Counted from the stretch's first letter, positions 16,756 through 26,241 are shown. The stretch is 64,000 bases of DNA from Paenibacillus dokdonensis (GCF_004916975.1 NZ_STGQ01000001.1:3775674-3839673); one strand, 5' to 3'. Made by a program: numbers and translations. Notes: generated by a model from the sequence alone, not told the origin.

Positions 16756-19098
16756 TTAAATGTGTATCATTTCAAATTGCAGCTGCCCGGTAAAACTCAC
16801 CTTTTTTCCATAAATGACAAGATGTACTTCGTCTGTGCAATCGGTTTTGATCTCCAGCTGATTCTTCGTGATGATACACTCCAGCTTCGATCCCTTCCAA
16901 TACAGTGGAAAGGCGAGCCGATGCCATGATTCAGGCATTCTCGGATGAAGGTGAAGCTCTCCATCCAGCATTCGTACGCCTGCGAATCCCATAACAACGC
17001 ATTGCCAAATCCCGCCGAGGGAAGCGGCATGAACGCCAGCATCTGATGAGTGCTCATGCGGTCCCAAATCGATTTCGGTAGCCCTGCGGAAAAGCTCATA
17101 CGCCAATCTTTTATCATCAAAATCGCTTGCCAGAATACTGTGTGTCGAAAAAGATAATGAGGAATCATGCAGCGTTTTGGGTTCGTAATAATCATAATTC
17201 GCCCGCTTCAGTTCGGGTGCAAACCGGTTCTCCAGCAGATAAAACAACATCAGAATGTCAGCCTGCTTGGATACCTGCATTTCATTAACCTGATCAAGAC
17301 TGTAGTCCTGGAATAACGATCCGACCTTGCTCTGCGATTTATACGGTGTCAGATCAAGAAGCTGCTTCTGCAGATAGTTGTCATCCTGAGCAATAATTCC
17401 CCGTTCATCCGGCTTCGGAAGGTAAATCGCATCCGCCTTCTCCTGCCATTCTTGTGAAGAATGCGCCAGATTGAGTATGGAATCCAAGCGGCTAAGCAGC
17501 TCTGGATTACGGGTCTTCAGCTCATCATAATAGTGGAGCGCTAGCTGCATATTAAAATGCGCCATATAATTTGTAAACGCATTGTTGTCCACATGCTCCT
17601 TGTATTCATCCGGACCGATAACCTCGTTGATCTCATATCTGGAAGCCTCTTCATTCCATTCCAAACGGCTGGCCCAGAAGGTAGCCGTATCGAAGATCAT
17701 CTCGTAACCGCATTCATCCATGAAACTCTGATCCCCGCTAGCCTGATAATAATGCCATACTGCATACGCAATATCAGATGTGATATGCTGTTCGATAAAA
17801 CCTGACCATATCTTGGTCTGTTTACCTGTAACGATATCTACAGCACCCCATACGGGTGTCACTTCTCCATCGCTTGGCCAGGCCACTTCCCAAGGATACA
17901 TTGCTCCTTCAAATCCGTTCTCCTTTGCCTTCCTTCTCGCACCCTCAAGACCAAGATATCTGTATTCAAGGAGCGATCTAGCAATTTTCGGCTCACTGTA
18001 AATAAAGAATGGAAGGATAAAGATCTCGGTGTCCCAGAAGGAATGCCCTTTATAACCTTCGCCGCTGAGCCCCTTGGCTCCGATTCCCATACGGTGATCA
18101 TGTACCGGAGTCATCACCATCAAATGATAGATGGCGAATCTGAGGGCCAGCAAATCAAAGCGGTTCGTGGAATCAATCTCAAAGCTGTATCTGTCCCATA
18201 TTGCCGCCCATTCCTGCTGATGCTGTTCAAACAACCTGTCATACCCCGCCGCTTCTGCCTGCTTAAGCGCTTCCAGCGAACAGCTGCGAAGACTTTCGAG
18301 ATTTGCAGATGCATGGGAATCCGAATCGCGGCTGGTATGAACCTGGACCAGCTTGTGCATCTCAAGTGTCTGCCCGGCCTTCAGTTCCATGGTGTATGCC
18401 ATTTCCATCTTGCGGCGTTCAATCTCCATTTGCGGTTCCAGATCAGCTTGGCATCCGTCAATCCAGAACTGATGCAGGGCGCTCAGAACAAAATCAACCT
18501 TGGATTCCGTCGTCGTCTGAACCAGCTGGAGATATTTTTTATTAAATATGCGCTTTTCGCCTTCATGAAAATGCTGGCTGCCCGAGTTGCTCATCTGTGC
18601 ATTAATACCAGATGCCAGGCGGAGCGTTATACCTTCATCCAGCGGTGTGACCTGAAGCTTTATTCCAATCAGATGAAGATCATGCTTTGAGACAAAACGC
18701 CTGAACTCAAATTGGATTCTCTTTCCCTTATCACTCCTCCATACGAAGGTACGGATCAGCTCGGCATCACGCAGATTCAGTGTGCGGTTATAATCGGTGA
18801 CATTTCCGGTCTCCAGGGAGAACCGCTGCCCGTCAATGAACAGTTCCACCTGCGTCACATCTGCTGCATTCGGAAGCTCCGTTACCTCCAATTCGTCAAA
18901 TCTGTTGAACGTTCCGTTCACAAACAAATTCCGGGTTGCCCCTATATAGGCTTCCTCTGTTGCCGAACGAAGGCCCATATATCCATTGCCAAGGGACATG
19001 ACCGATTCGCATTTGCCTTGAGCCAGTGAATTAAATTCCGTCTCCGTAAAGCTCCACTGCTCCAGTTCGGACCTCTGTATGGCATTGTAGCTAAGCAT
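16756..19098 (-). CDS. Glycoside hydrolase family 65 disaccharide phosphorylase (maltose/kojibiose/trehalose type)
   Basis: Cleaves an alpha-linked glucose disaccharide with inorganic phosphate, giving beta-glucose 1-phosphate and glucose. 780 residues, the usual size for GH65. An N-terminal beta-sandwich opens with SLGNGYMGLRSA, and the (alpha/alpha)6 catalytic domain carries the general acid Glu498 in VIGPDEYKEHVDNNAFTN. The phosphate loop and a C-terminal beta-sheet domain follow. The TTG of the longest frame is ignored: AGGAG lies 9 bases before the ATG at 19098. It is first in the operon that ends with pgmB, which uses its product. Which disaccharide is cleaved cannot be read from the sequence with confidence; maltose is the default. 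Confidence 0.9.
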   Translation of the reverse strand: MLSYNAIQRSELEQWSFTETEFNSLAQGKCESVMSLGNGYMGLRSATEEAYIGATRNLFVNGTFNRFDELEVTELPNAADVTQVELFIDGQRFSLETGNVTDYNRTLNLRDAELIRTFVWRSDKGKRIQFEFRRFVSKHDLHLIGIKLQVTPLDEGITLRLASGINAQMSNSGSQHFHEGEKRIFNKKYLQLVQTTTESKVDFVLSALHQFWIDGCQADLEPQMEIERRKMEMAYTMELKAGQTLEMHKLVQVHTSRDSDSHASANLESLRSCSLEALKQAEAAGYDRLFEQHQQEWAAIWDRYSFEIDSTNRFDLLALRFAIYHLMVMTPVHDHRMGIGAKGLSGEGYKGHSFWDTEIFILPFFIYSEPKIARSLLEYRYLGLEGARRKAKENGFEGAMYPWEVAWPSDGEVTPVWGAVDIVTGKQTKIWSGFIEQHITSDIAYAVWHYYQASGDQSFMDECGYEMIFDTATFWASRLEWNEEASRYEINEVIGPDEYKEHVDNNAFTNYMAHFNMQLALHYYDELKTRNPELLSRLDSILNLAHSSQEWQEKADAIYLPKPDERGIIAQDDNYLQKQLLDLTPYKSQSKVGSLFQDYSLDQVNEMQVSKQADILMLFYLLENRFAPELKRANYDYYEPKTLHDSSLSFSTHSILASDFDDKRLAYELFRRATEIDLGPHEHSSDAGVHAASLGGIWQCVVMGFAGVRMLDGELHLHPRMPESWHRLAFPLYWKGSKLECIITKNQLEIKTDCTDEVHLVIYGKKVSFTGQLQFEMIHI

Positions 19099-19142
19099 GT
19101 GTCTCAACTCCTGTCTGTGTCTAAAGCCTTGATCCCATTAAA

Positions 19143-19158
19143 TCGAAATCGATTTCGA
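19143..19158 (-). promoter_or_regulatory. LacI-family operator candidate
   Basis: A perfect 16-base palindrome, TCGAAATC-GATTTCGA, in the 107-base gap between lacI and the GH65 start. Its form (even palindrome with central CG) is that of a LacI/GalR operator, and the adjacent LacI-type gene is the natural binder. Confidence 0.65.
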
Positions 19159-19185
19159 ATCCCTCAAAAAAATATTCACTTATTC

Positions 19186-19199
19186 TGAAAGCGCTTCCG
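19186..19199 (-). promoter_or_regulatory. Candidate cre site (CcpA) of the GH65 operon
   Basis: TGAAAGCGCTTCCG matches the cre core (AAAGCGCTT) well, with deviation at the last two bases. It lies 28 bases from the palindromic operator, upstream of the GH65 gene, consistent with dual control by substrate and by carbon catabolite repression. Confidence 0.6.
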
Positions 19200-19205
19200 G
19201 TGAGA

Positions 19206-20216
19206 TTATAGCATCGCCACAGATTCCCTGTCAACCAGCTGATAGGAAATTCTCTGATGCCGTCCTGCTTCCTTCTTTTCAAGGATACGAATAACCTGCT
19301 CGAAAGCCATAAAAGCCATGTGTTGAAAATCCTGATGAATGGTTGTAAGCCTTGGAGTTGTATAGCTGGATAAAACGATGTCATCGAAGCCGACGATAGA
19401 TAATTTCTCAGGAACATGAATATGAAGTTCACGACACCTGCTCATGAATCCGATCGCCATCAAATCACTGGCAAAAAAAACAGCCGTCATCTCTGGATGG
19501 GCCTGCAGATAGGTTTCAGTCAATTCATAAGCATATTCCTCGGTATAATCACCATTCACGACAAGAGATGAATCGTAAGCTATGCCGCTTTGTTCCAGTG
19601 CCTGACGGTATCCTTCCTGACGCTCCTTACTTACAACTGCATAGTTGTGTCCGTTCACCATACCGATATGGCGGTGACCATGGTTGATCAAATGCTTTAC
19701 GGCGCATTTTGCCGCTTCAACGTTATCAGTCATTATGGAGCCGGTATGAGTCCCGGTAATATCCGCATCAATAACGACGCAAGGAAAATTGCTGTCCACG
19801 ATTTCCAGAAAATACGGATCTGTCGTCTTTAACCCGGTAATGACGGCTCCGGATACCTTATGCTCTTTGCAGAACTGCCAGTAGGATTTATCCTGCTGTT
19901 CAGACAAGCTGCGGGTGTAGAGCAATACTTCATAATTGTAATGTGACGCCGCCTCAAAAATCCCCGTCATCATCTTGAACAAAACGCCATCTTTGCCGTT
20001 GGAATACTCAAAATTAGAGAATATAAGTGCAATGGATTTTGTTACCTTTTGCTTCAGATTTTTGGCCAGCATATTCGGAGAATAGTTCAGCTCCTCAACG
20101 GCCCTCAGCACTTTCTTCCTTGTCTCTTCACTTACATCGGTATATCCGTTTAATGCTTTGGAAACGACGGTAGTCGATACATTCGCATGCTTTGCCACAT
20201 CTTTGATGGTTGTCAT
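19206..20216 (-). CDS. LacI/GalR family transcriptional regulator
   Basis: 336-residue repressor. The N-terminal helix-turn-helix is TTIKDVAKHANVSTTVVSKAL, followed by the hinge helix (YSPNMLAKNLKQ) and a periplasmic-binding-type ligand domain (FASDLMAIGFMSR, IVGFDDI). The GTG three codons upstream overlaps AGGAGGTGA, so the ATG at 20216 is used. It is upstream of and in the same direction as the GH65 operon, and divergent from the system 3 response regulator. The palindrome and cre-like site just past its stop argue that it controls the downstream sugar genes. Confidence 0.95.
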   Translation of the reverse strand: MTTIKDVAKHANVSTTVVSKALNGYTDVSEETRKKVLRAVEELNYSPNMLAKNLKQKVTKSIALIFSNFEYSNGKDGVLFKMMTGIFEAASHYNYEVLLYTRSLSEQQDKSYWQFCKEHKVSGAVITGLKTTDPYFLEIVDSNFPCVVIDADITGTHTGSIMTDNVEAAKCAVKHLINHGHRHIGMVNGHNYAVVSKERQEGYRQALEQSGIAYDSSLVVNGDYTEEYAYELTETYLQAHPEMTAVFFASDLMAIGFMSRCRELHIHVPEKLSIVGFDDIVLSSYTTPRLTTIHQDFQHMAFMAFEQVIRILEKKEAGRHQRISYQLVDRESVAML

Positions 20217-20335
20217 GAGGTTCACCTCCTGTATTCAGAATTTGTGCATTGATCACATATTCACATATTAAATCATAGTGCCGATATCCTGTCAAAATTG
20301 AAAATGCAAGCATGGTATAGCTGAGAAATCCAGTA

Positions 20336-20362
20336 TTCACAAATCTCCTTTTAAAGTATAAT
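20336..20362 (+). promoter_or_regulatory. Candidate promoter of the system 3 regulator operon
   Basis: A consensus TATAAT lies at 20357-20362, 50 bases before the regulator ATG. TTCACA at 20336-20341 is a weak -35 at a short 15-base spacing, so the promoter may need an activator. Confidence 0.4.
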
Positions 20363-20412
20363 TATTCCAGATGAAGCCTTACGAAATCGCAAATAGACAA
20401 GGGGGGACACCG

Positions 20413-22020
20413 ATGTACAAGGTTTTTATCGTCGATGATGAAGCGGTTGTCCGGGATGGGTTAAAAAGAACGATCAACTGGCAGGAGCATGGCTTTGAGC
20501 TCATCGGAGACTATGCGAATGGACGCGAAGCGCTCGATGTCATGGAACATATGGTACCGGATGTGATCATATCCGATATATCCATGCCGTTTATGGATGG
20601 TCTGGAGCTCGCTGCCGCCGTGTCGAGAAAATATCCATATGTGAAGATGATTATCCTTACCGGCTTTGATGAGTTTGAATATGCACAGCAGGCCATCCGG
20701 CTGAAGGTGTCCGATTTCATTTTGAAACCGATTACGGCTCATGAAATGAGAGATTTGCTGCACAAGGTCAAGCGTGAAATGGACGAGGTAGCCCAGCAGC
20801 ATGAGGACTTAAGCCGTCTGTACCATCAGCTGAAGCAAAGTCTGCCACTGCTTAAGGAGCGCTTTTTGGAGCGGCTTGTCGTGAATGGCCTCAGGACTTC
20901 AGAGATCGAAGAACGTTTTCAATATTTCGGTCTCGCCCCGCTTTCTCCGCTTCAGCTCGTGATGGTGGCAGATATCGATGATTTCGGCATGCGAACCATC
21001 CGGACCGATACCGGACATGATACCGAAATTCTGCGCTATGCCGCATTTAATGTTTTCGAGGAAATAGCCATCCGTGAGAATTTGCTGCTTTTTCGGACAC
21101 GGGAAGAGCGGCTGGTTTTGGTGTTCTCCGGTGAGGCAGAGGAAAGCGCTCTCTACGAGCGATCCTATCAAATTGCTGAAGAAGCCCGGTTTTATATCGA
21201 TAAATTTTTAAAATTCACCGTCAGTATCGGTGTCGGACAAGCCTGCAGGTCGGCTGAGGAGCTGCCACTTTCATATCGAAGCGCCCTTTCCGCGCTGGAT
21301 TACCGTTTTTTGCTTGGCAAAAACCGCGTGCTCAGCATTTTGGACTTTGAAGGCAGGCCGGCATTTGAGAACCATTCCCGGAGCGATTGGGACCGGCAAT
21401 TGGCCTCCGTGGTCAAGACTGGCTCCGTGCAGGAGGTTCATCAGCTCATTCATGAATTTGTAGCGGATCTAAAAGAAAGCATGGCGCCGCTCGACTCCTG
21501 TCTTTTGCATATTCAGAAGGTGATCCTTTCACTGATGAATACGACACGGGAGCTGGGTCTTGAGGGCAGTCGCCAGATCCAACTGACTGATGTGTATAAA
21601 TTCAAGACCTTGGACGAGATCGAAGTTTGGCTTGAAGAGACGGTATCCTCCGTCATGACATCCATCGCGGATAACCGCAACCACTACACCCTGACACAAA
21701 TCCGCAGAGCGGTTGAATATATCGAAACCCATTATGCTGAAGAAAAAATGTCGCTGCAGGATCTATGCCGCCATGTGTTGATGAGTACCAGCTATTTCAG
21801 TCTGGTGTTCAAGCAGCATACCGGCGAAACCTTTGTCGAATATCTGACCCGGATCCGGATGGAGAAGGCCAAGGAAATGCTCCAGCACACAACCATGAAG
21901 TTTTACGAAATTGCCGGGAAGGTCGGCTACGGGGACCCGAATTATTTCAGCATTCTGTTCAAAAAGCATGCCGGCATGACACCAAGGGAGTACCGTGACC
22001 GGCACGCCAAGGAGAGCTGA
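20413..22020 (+). CDS. Response regulator with AraC-type DNA-binding domain (YesN-like), system 3
   Basis: 535 residues. Receiver domain with Asp55 (SDISMPF) and the conserved Lys (LKPI), a long middle region, and a C-terminal AraC double helix-turn-helix (MSLQDLCRHVLMSTSYFSLV and FYEIAGKVGYGDPNYFSILF). The frame is open 42 bases further upstream, but AAGGGGGG precedes the ATG at 20413. It heads a gene string with the kinase (5 bases apart), the anchored binding protein (6 bases) and a lipoprotein (37 bases). The likely targets are its own operon and the transporter starting at 26468. Confidence 0.94.
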   Translation: MYKVFIVDDEAVVRDGLKRTINWQEHGFELIGDYANGREALDVMEHMVPDVIISDISMPFMDGLELAAAVSRKYPYVKMIILTGFDEFEYAQQAIRLKVSDFILKPITAHEMRDLLHKVKREMDEVAQQHEDLSRLYHQLKQSLPLLKERFLERLVVNGLRTSEIEERFQYFGLAPLSPLQLVMVADIDDFGMRTIRTDTGHDTEILRYAAFNVFEEIAIRENLLLFRTREERLVLVFSGEAEESALYERSYQIAEEARFYIDKFLKFTVSIGVGQACRSAEELPLSYRSALSALDYRFLLGKNRVLSILDFEGRPAFENHSRSDWDRQLASVVKTGSVQEVHQLIHEFVADLKESMAPLDSCLLHIQKVILSLMNTTRELGLEGSRQIQLTDVYKFKTLDEIEVWLEETVSSVMTSIADNRNHYTLTQIRRAVEYIETHYAEEKMSLQDLCRHVLMSTSYFSLVFKQHTGETFVEYLTRIRMEKAKEMLQHTTMKFYEIAGKVGYGDPNYFSILFKKHAGMTPREYRDRHAKES

Positions 22021-22025
22021 GCCTG

Positions 22026-23828
22026 ATGTCCAAATATAAAAAACGAGCCTCCTTCATTCCCTTCCTGCCGTTCAAGAGCATTCAGTCGAGCATTTTTTTT
22101 ACTTTCTCCTGTCTTATTCTGGTTACGGTCATGGTCATCAGTTTGAACAGCTATCATTTATCCGTTGATGCGGTTGAAACAAATTCTCAAAGCTATGTGC
22201 AGGAAATTATCAAGCAGGTTAATTCCAATATTCAGTCCTACATCGACAACATGGAAAATATCAGTATTCTGGCGATGACCAATAAAGACGTCAAATACTA
22301 TATTTCAAACAACAGCTTTATCAGCAAAAGCGACCGCAGGCCTTACGAGAAACGGATCTCGGACTTATTCCAGGCCATCCTATATTCGCGCAAGGACATC
22401 TCGGCTATTATGGTCTTCGGTTATAACGGCTTTTCCGTTTCGGATCGAAGGATCACCCTCCTTAATCCGTACACTAAGCTCGAAGAGCAGTCCTGGTACA
22501 AGGAAGCGAAGAGCAAGGGCGGCCAATCGGTCATCTCTCCTCCGCATGTCCAAAACATTATCCAAAATGAGTACCGCTGGGTCGTATCCCTGAGCCGGGA
22601 GCTGAAAAGCACGGACGGGATCCGCGGTGAAGGTATCTTTCTCGTCGATTTGAACCTTAGCATCATCAACGACATTTGCAACCAGATCAATATGGGCAAA
22701 AAGGGTTATGTCTTTATCGTCGACAACAACGGCAATATTGTTTATCATCCGCAGCAGCAGCTAATATACAGTAATTTACGTTCTGAACAGATTTCGAGGG
22801 CGGCTGCGGCCAAGAGCGGCACCTCTTTTACCGTCGATGATGATAAAGGCAAACGCATTTATTCTGTCCAAGACACGAATTTCGGCTGGAAAATTGTTGG
22901 CGTTGCTTATACGGAAGACTTGATTGCCAATGAAGGCACGATCCGCAATTCGATTGTAATGTACGCCATTATCGGTATCCTTTTTTCACTTTTATTATCA
23001 CTGTTCCTATCGTACCGCATGTCCAAGCCTTTGCGGATATTGCAGCGTGATATGAAGAAGGTTGAACGAGGCAATTTCGATGTCCGGACCAATATTGAAC
23101 CCATTAACGAAATCGGCCAGCTCGGACGTTCTTTCAATTTGATGCTCGCGCAGATCAAGAATTTGATGCAGGAGATCATCAACAATCAGGAAAGCAAAAG
23201 AAAAAGCGAGCTTATGCTCCTCCAATCTCAGATCAATCCCCATTTCCTGTACAATACACTCGACTCGATCATCTGGATGGGCGAACAGAAAAAGAATGAA
23301 GAAGTCGTACTGATGACTTCGGCTTTGGCAAAGCTTTTCCGTGCAAGCATTACCAAGGATAAGGAGCTTGTTCCCATCCGGGTGGAAGTGGAGCATATCA
23401 CCAACTATCTTTTGATTCAGAAAATCAGGTATGACGAGCAGCTTGAATACGAGATCGATATTTCTGAAGATATTATGCATTACAAGACCCTGAAAATCCT
23501 TTTGCAGCCATTTGTGGAAAACGCGATTTACCATGGCGTGCGCAATAAGGCGGAACCGGGTAAAATTACGATTCGCGGGTGCGAGAAGGATCAGGTTATC
23601 ATTTTTGAAGTCGAGGATGACGGCATGGGCATGACTCCGGAACAGCTGGAAGGCATCTGGACGATACATGACAAAGAGCACAGAACGAAGACGACAAGCG
23701 GAATCGGAATCGGTAACGTGAACGAGAGGGTCAAGCTGTTCTTTGGCAGCATGTATGGTATTCAAATCCAGAGCGAGCCGGAAGAGGGTACGACCGTGAC
23801 CATCACCATTCCGAAAATAAAGGAGTAG
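22026..23828 (+). CDS. YesM-type sensor histidine kinase, system 3
   Basis: 600 residues. First helix at about residues 22-42, a Cache-like extracellular domain to about residue 310 (with FIVDNNGNIVYHPQ near residue 235), a second helix, a HAMP domain (MSKPLRILQRDMKKVERGNF), phospho-acceptor His406 in INPHFLYNTLDS, and an ATPase domain (PFVENAIYHGV, GIGIGNVNERVKL). GGAGA lies 11 bases before the ATG. It is immediately followed by a membrane-anchored periplasmic-binding-type protein that may hand it the ligand signal. Confidence 0.94.
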   Translation: MSKYKKRASFIPFLPFKSIQSSIFFTFSCLILVTVMVISLNSYHLSVDAVETNSQSYVQEIIKQVNSNIQSYIDNMENISILAMTNKDVKYYISNNSFISKSDRRPYEKRISDLFQAILYSRKDISAIMVFGYNGFSVSDRRITLLNPYTKLEEQSWYKEAKSKGGQSVISPPHVQNIIQNEYRWVVSLSRELKSTDGIRGEGIFLVDLNLSIINDICNQINMGKKGYVFIVDNNGNIVYHPQQQLIYSNLRSEQISRAAAAKSGTSFTVDDDKGKRIYSVQDTNFGWKIVGVAYTEDLIANEGTIRNSIVMYAIIGILFSLLLSLFLSYRMSKPLRILQRDMKKVERGNFDVRTNIEPINEIGQLGRSFNLMLAQIKNLMQEIINNQESKRKSELMLLQSQINPHFLYNTLDSIIWMGEQKKNEEVVLMTSALAKLFRASITKDKELVPIRVEVEHITNYLLIQKIRYDEQLEYEIDISEDIMHYKTLKILLQPFVENAIYHGVRNKAEPGKITIRGCEKDQVIIFEVEDDGMGMTPEQLEGIWTIHDKEHRTKTTSGIGIGNVNERVKLFFGSMYGIQIQSEPEEGTTVTITIPKIKE

Positions 23829-23834
23829 CAGCCT

Positions 23835-24818
23835 ATGCGAATACAACGTGCCACTCTACTCATGACAATCATTTTTATTGCATCTGTTGTCTATATCATT
23901 TTGTACTTCAAGCTGTTTATCCCGACTCCGGAGCAGGAGCGCAATATCACAGTGATCCTTAAGGAGCATAATATCCATTCGGATTTTTGGCAGACCGTAA
24001 GTGCCGGGGCCGAAGCGGCTGCCAAGGTATCCGGAGCAGAAATTACGATTACCGGCCCGCTTCAGGAAACCGATATCGAAGCACAAATCAGGCTTTTGGA
24101 AGAGGTTCTGGAGCGAAAACCGCAGGCTGTCGTGATCGCACCGATCAATGATGACCGGGTCACAACGGAATTAAATAAGATTCAAGAGGCCAAAATACCG
24201 CTGGTCATCATTGATACACCGGTTAGTCTGAACGCCGCCCCGGCCATAGTCTCCAATGACCATATTGCTGCAGGCATGCAGGCAGGAAAAGTGACGCTAG
24301 AGCAGACCGCAAACCATCCTAAATCGGTCATCATCAGTGATTTCGTCACTTCGGGTGTATCCAAGGAGAGGGAAAAAGGTGTCCACAAGGCTCTTCTCCC
24401 CTATACTGAAAGCGTATACGGCACTTATTACTGCTCAGATTCCGAGGAACGCGCCTATATGATTGCCAAAATGATGATGAAAGATCATAGTGATCTGAAC
24501 GCGATTATCGCCCTGAACGAATCGGCGGCACTGGGAGCTGCCAAAGCCATTAAAGATGCCAATAAAACCGGTCTTGTCAAGCTCATTGGCTTCGATACAT
24601 CTATTTATGAGATTCGCCTGCTGGAGGAAAATACGCTGAATGCGACCATAGTACAGCAGCCGTTCAACATCGGTTATTTGGGAGTACAGACCGTGCTGGA
24701 TCTTCTGGACGGAAAAAGGGTCAAGCCGGTAACCTACACGAACTCGATCGTTGTTACGAAGGAAAATATGTATTCTCAGGAAAATCAAAAGCTGTTATTC
24801 CCTTTTATCGATAAATAA
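23835..24818 (+). CDS. Membrane-anchored sugar-binding (Peripla_BP_4/RbsB-like) protein, probable sensor component
   Basis: 327-residue protein with the ribose-binding-protein fold: NITVILKEHNIHSDFWQ start, VVIAPINDD, the inter-lobe NESAALGAAKAI and LIGFDTS motifs. Instead of a lipobox it has one uncleaved-looking N-terminal helix (residues 8-28), with no cysteine at the expected place, so it should stay tethered outside the membrane. No permease of the ribose type is nearby. Its position directly behind the kinase (6 bases, AAGGAG start) fits an extracytoplasmic sugar receptor for that kinase, as known for XylFII-LytS-type systems. Function inferred from fold and context. Confidence 0.85.
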   Translation: MRIQRATLLMTIIFIASVVYIILYFKLFIPTPEQERNITVILKEHNIHSDFWQTVSAGAEAAAKVSGAEITITGPLQETDIEAQIRLLEEVLERKPQAVVIAPINDDRVTTELNKIQEAKIPLVIIDTPVSLNAAPAIVSNDHIAAGMQAGKVTLEQTANHPKSVIISDFVTSGVSKEREKGVHKALLPYTESVYGTYYCSDSEERAYMIAKMMMKDHSDLNAIIALNESAALGAAKAIKDANKTGLVKLIGFDTSIYEIRLLEENTLNATIVQQPFNIGYLGVQTVLDLLDGKRVKPVTYTNSIVVTKENMYSQENQKLLFPFIDK

Positions 24819-24855
24819 CCATCCATGGATCCTAAAAGAAAGGGGTGTGAGCCAG

Positions 24856-26157
24856 ATGAACTCCCGCCTGCTAACCAGCCTGGCAAAGTTATCCTTCTTC
24901 CTCTTGGTCATACCACCAATGCTCCTCTCCTGCTCAAGCACGGATCAATCTAAACAAACAGTGAAGCCAAAAGAGGATCCGCCGGCGCTCATTAACTTTG
25001 TGGCATCGGAATACAGCTCGCAAACCAGACCACTGCTCGAAAATCTGGTACAGGACTTCATGCTTAAAAATCCGGATATCGTGATTAACCTTCAGGTTGC
25101 GAACTGGGATATTCTCGATATCATCTATACCACCATGATCAGCAAAAATCAGCCGCCGGATCTCCTCAATACGAATGTCTACACTCATTTCGCCAATGAT
25201 GGTCTGCTGAATGACATGGATGATATCATCTCACCCGAGTTGAAGAACAAGTTTTATCCTGATCTGCTGAAGCTGGACAGCTGGAACGGAAAGCAGTATG
25301 CCATTCCTTATGTATCTTCGACCCGAAAGCTGTATTACAATAAGGAACTCTTCCGTGAAGCGGGCATTGCCTCATCTCCGAAAACATGGTCCGAGCTTAA
25401 AGTGGATGCCGGCAAAATCAAAAAGACCGGCAAGGCCCGTGGCTTTGGGGTTGATTTGACCGACAATGAAATCCAGGCCTATCTCTCATACTTTTTCCTC
25501 GGCGCAGGCGGCGGCTGGATCAAAGACGGAAAGTGGACCATCAATTCGCCTGAAAATGTGGAAGGACTGACTTTCCTAAGGGACATGTATGTTGAAGGCT
25601 TAACCGATTCCGATCCAACAGTGACCACCCGGGACGAGAAGCAGCGCGTGCTTGGTGACGGGAAGCTTGGGATGATGATCTCGGGTAATTATTTCAATTT
25701 GGTCGTTCCCCGTGAATTTCCGGATTTAGAATACGATAAAGGACCGATCCCCGTAAAGGATGGGGTCAAGCCGATTAATTTTGGTGTCCAAGACACGTTG
25801 GTTTCCTTCAAAACCGATCATACGAACAAGCAGGCCCTTTCCAAATTTCTGGACTATCTGTACTCCAGCCCGATCTATGAGGAAATTATCCAGCAAGAAG
25901 GCTTCTTGCCTGTAACTCAGCTTACGGGCGAGCGTTTGGGATCAGCCAATATGGATATGAAGGCAGATTTAGCCGCTTTGCGAAGCGCGAGCTACTATCC
26001 AATCCAACAGCCCGAATGGCAAGCCGTGATGGATACGGCACGGAAAATGGGAGATGCGGTCCTCCATGATCATGTTTCGCCCCAGCAGGCGTTGGATCAG
26101 CTTCAGAAGTTTGCCGAAGAGGAGCAGCAGGAGATTAAAAGCCATCATCGGCAGTAA
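24856..26157 (+). CDS. Extracellular solute-binding lipoprotein in the sensor operon
   Basis: CUT1-type binding protein of 433 residues. The longest frame starts earlier, but the ATG at 24856 behind GGGGTGTGAG gives a proper lipoprotein signal with lipobox LLSC (about residues 20-23). Family landmarks are present (TRKLYYNKELFREAGI, GDGKLGMMISGNY). It ends the regulator-kinase-receptor string and is closed off by a terminator before the complete transporter at 26468, which has its own binding protein. It may be a second specificity unit for the same permease or part of the sensing module. Confidence 0.9.
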   Translation: MNSRLLTSLAKLSFFLLVIPPMLLSCSSTDQSKQTVKPKEDPPALINFVASEYSSQTRPLLENLVQDFMLKNPDIVINLQVANWDILDIIYTTMISKNQPPDLLNTNVYTHFANDGLLNDMDDIISPELKNKFYPDLLKLDSWNGKQYAIPYVSSTRKLYYNKELFREAGIASSPKTWSELKVDAGKIKKTGKARGFGVDLTDNEIQAYLSYFFLGAGGGWIKDGKWTINSPENVEGLTFLRDMYVEGLTDSDPTVTTRDEKQRVLGDGKLGMMISGNYFNLVVPREFPDLEYDKGPIPVKDGVKPINFGVQDTLVSFKTDHTNKQALSKFLDYLYSSPIYEEIIQQEGFLPVTQLTGERLGSANMDMKADLAALRSASYYPIQQPEWQAVMDTARKMGDAVLHDHVSPQQALDQLQKFAEEEQQEIKSHHRQ

Positions 26158-26209
26158 GGAAAGGCATCTATCGACCGTTCTTCATACGCTGCATTCTTCA
26201 TGAATCTCT

Positions 26210-26241
26210 AAAAGAGCCGGACAAACGTCCGGCTCTTTTTT
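26210..26241 (+). terminator. Rho-independent terminator after the sensor operon
   Basis: AAAGAGCCGGAC and GTCCGGCTCTTT arms with a 4-base loop, then T residues. The remaining bases to 26467 hold no gene; they must contain the transporter promoter, but no clear sigma-A boxes were identified. Confidence 0.93.

Noticed and set aside
18043-18690. 215-codon plus-strand frame opposite the GH65 gene
   Set aside because: Shadow of the GH65 coding sequence; no start context and composition unlike a real protein.
23007-23846. 279-codon minus-strand frame opposite the system 3 kinase
   Set aside because: Antisense shadow of the kinase catalytic region; no ribosome binding site.
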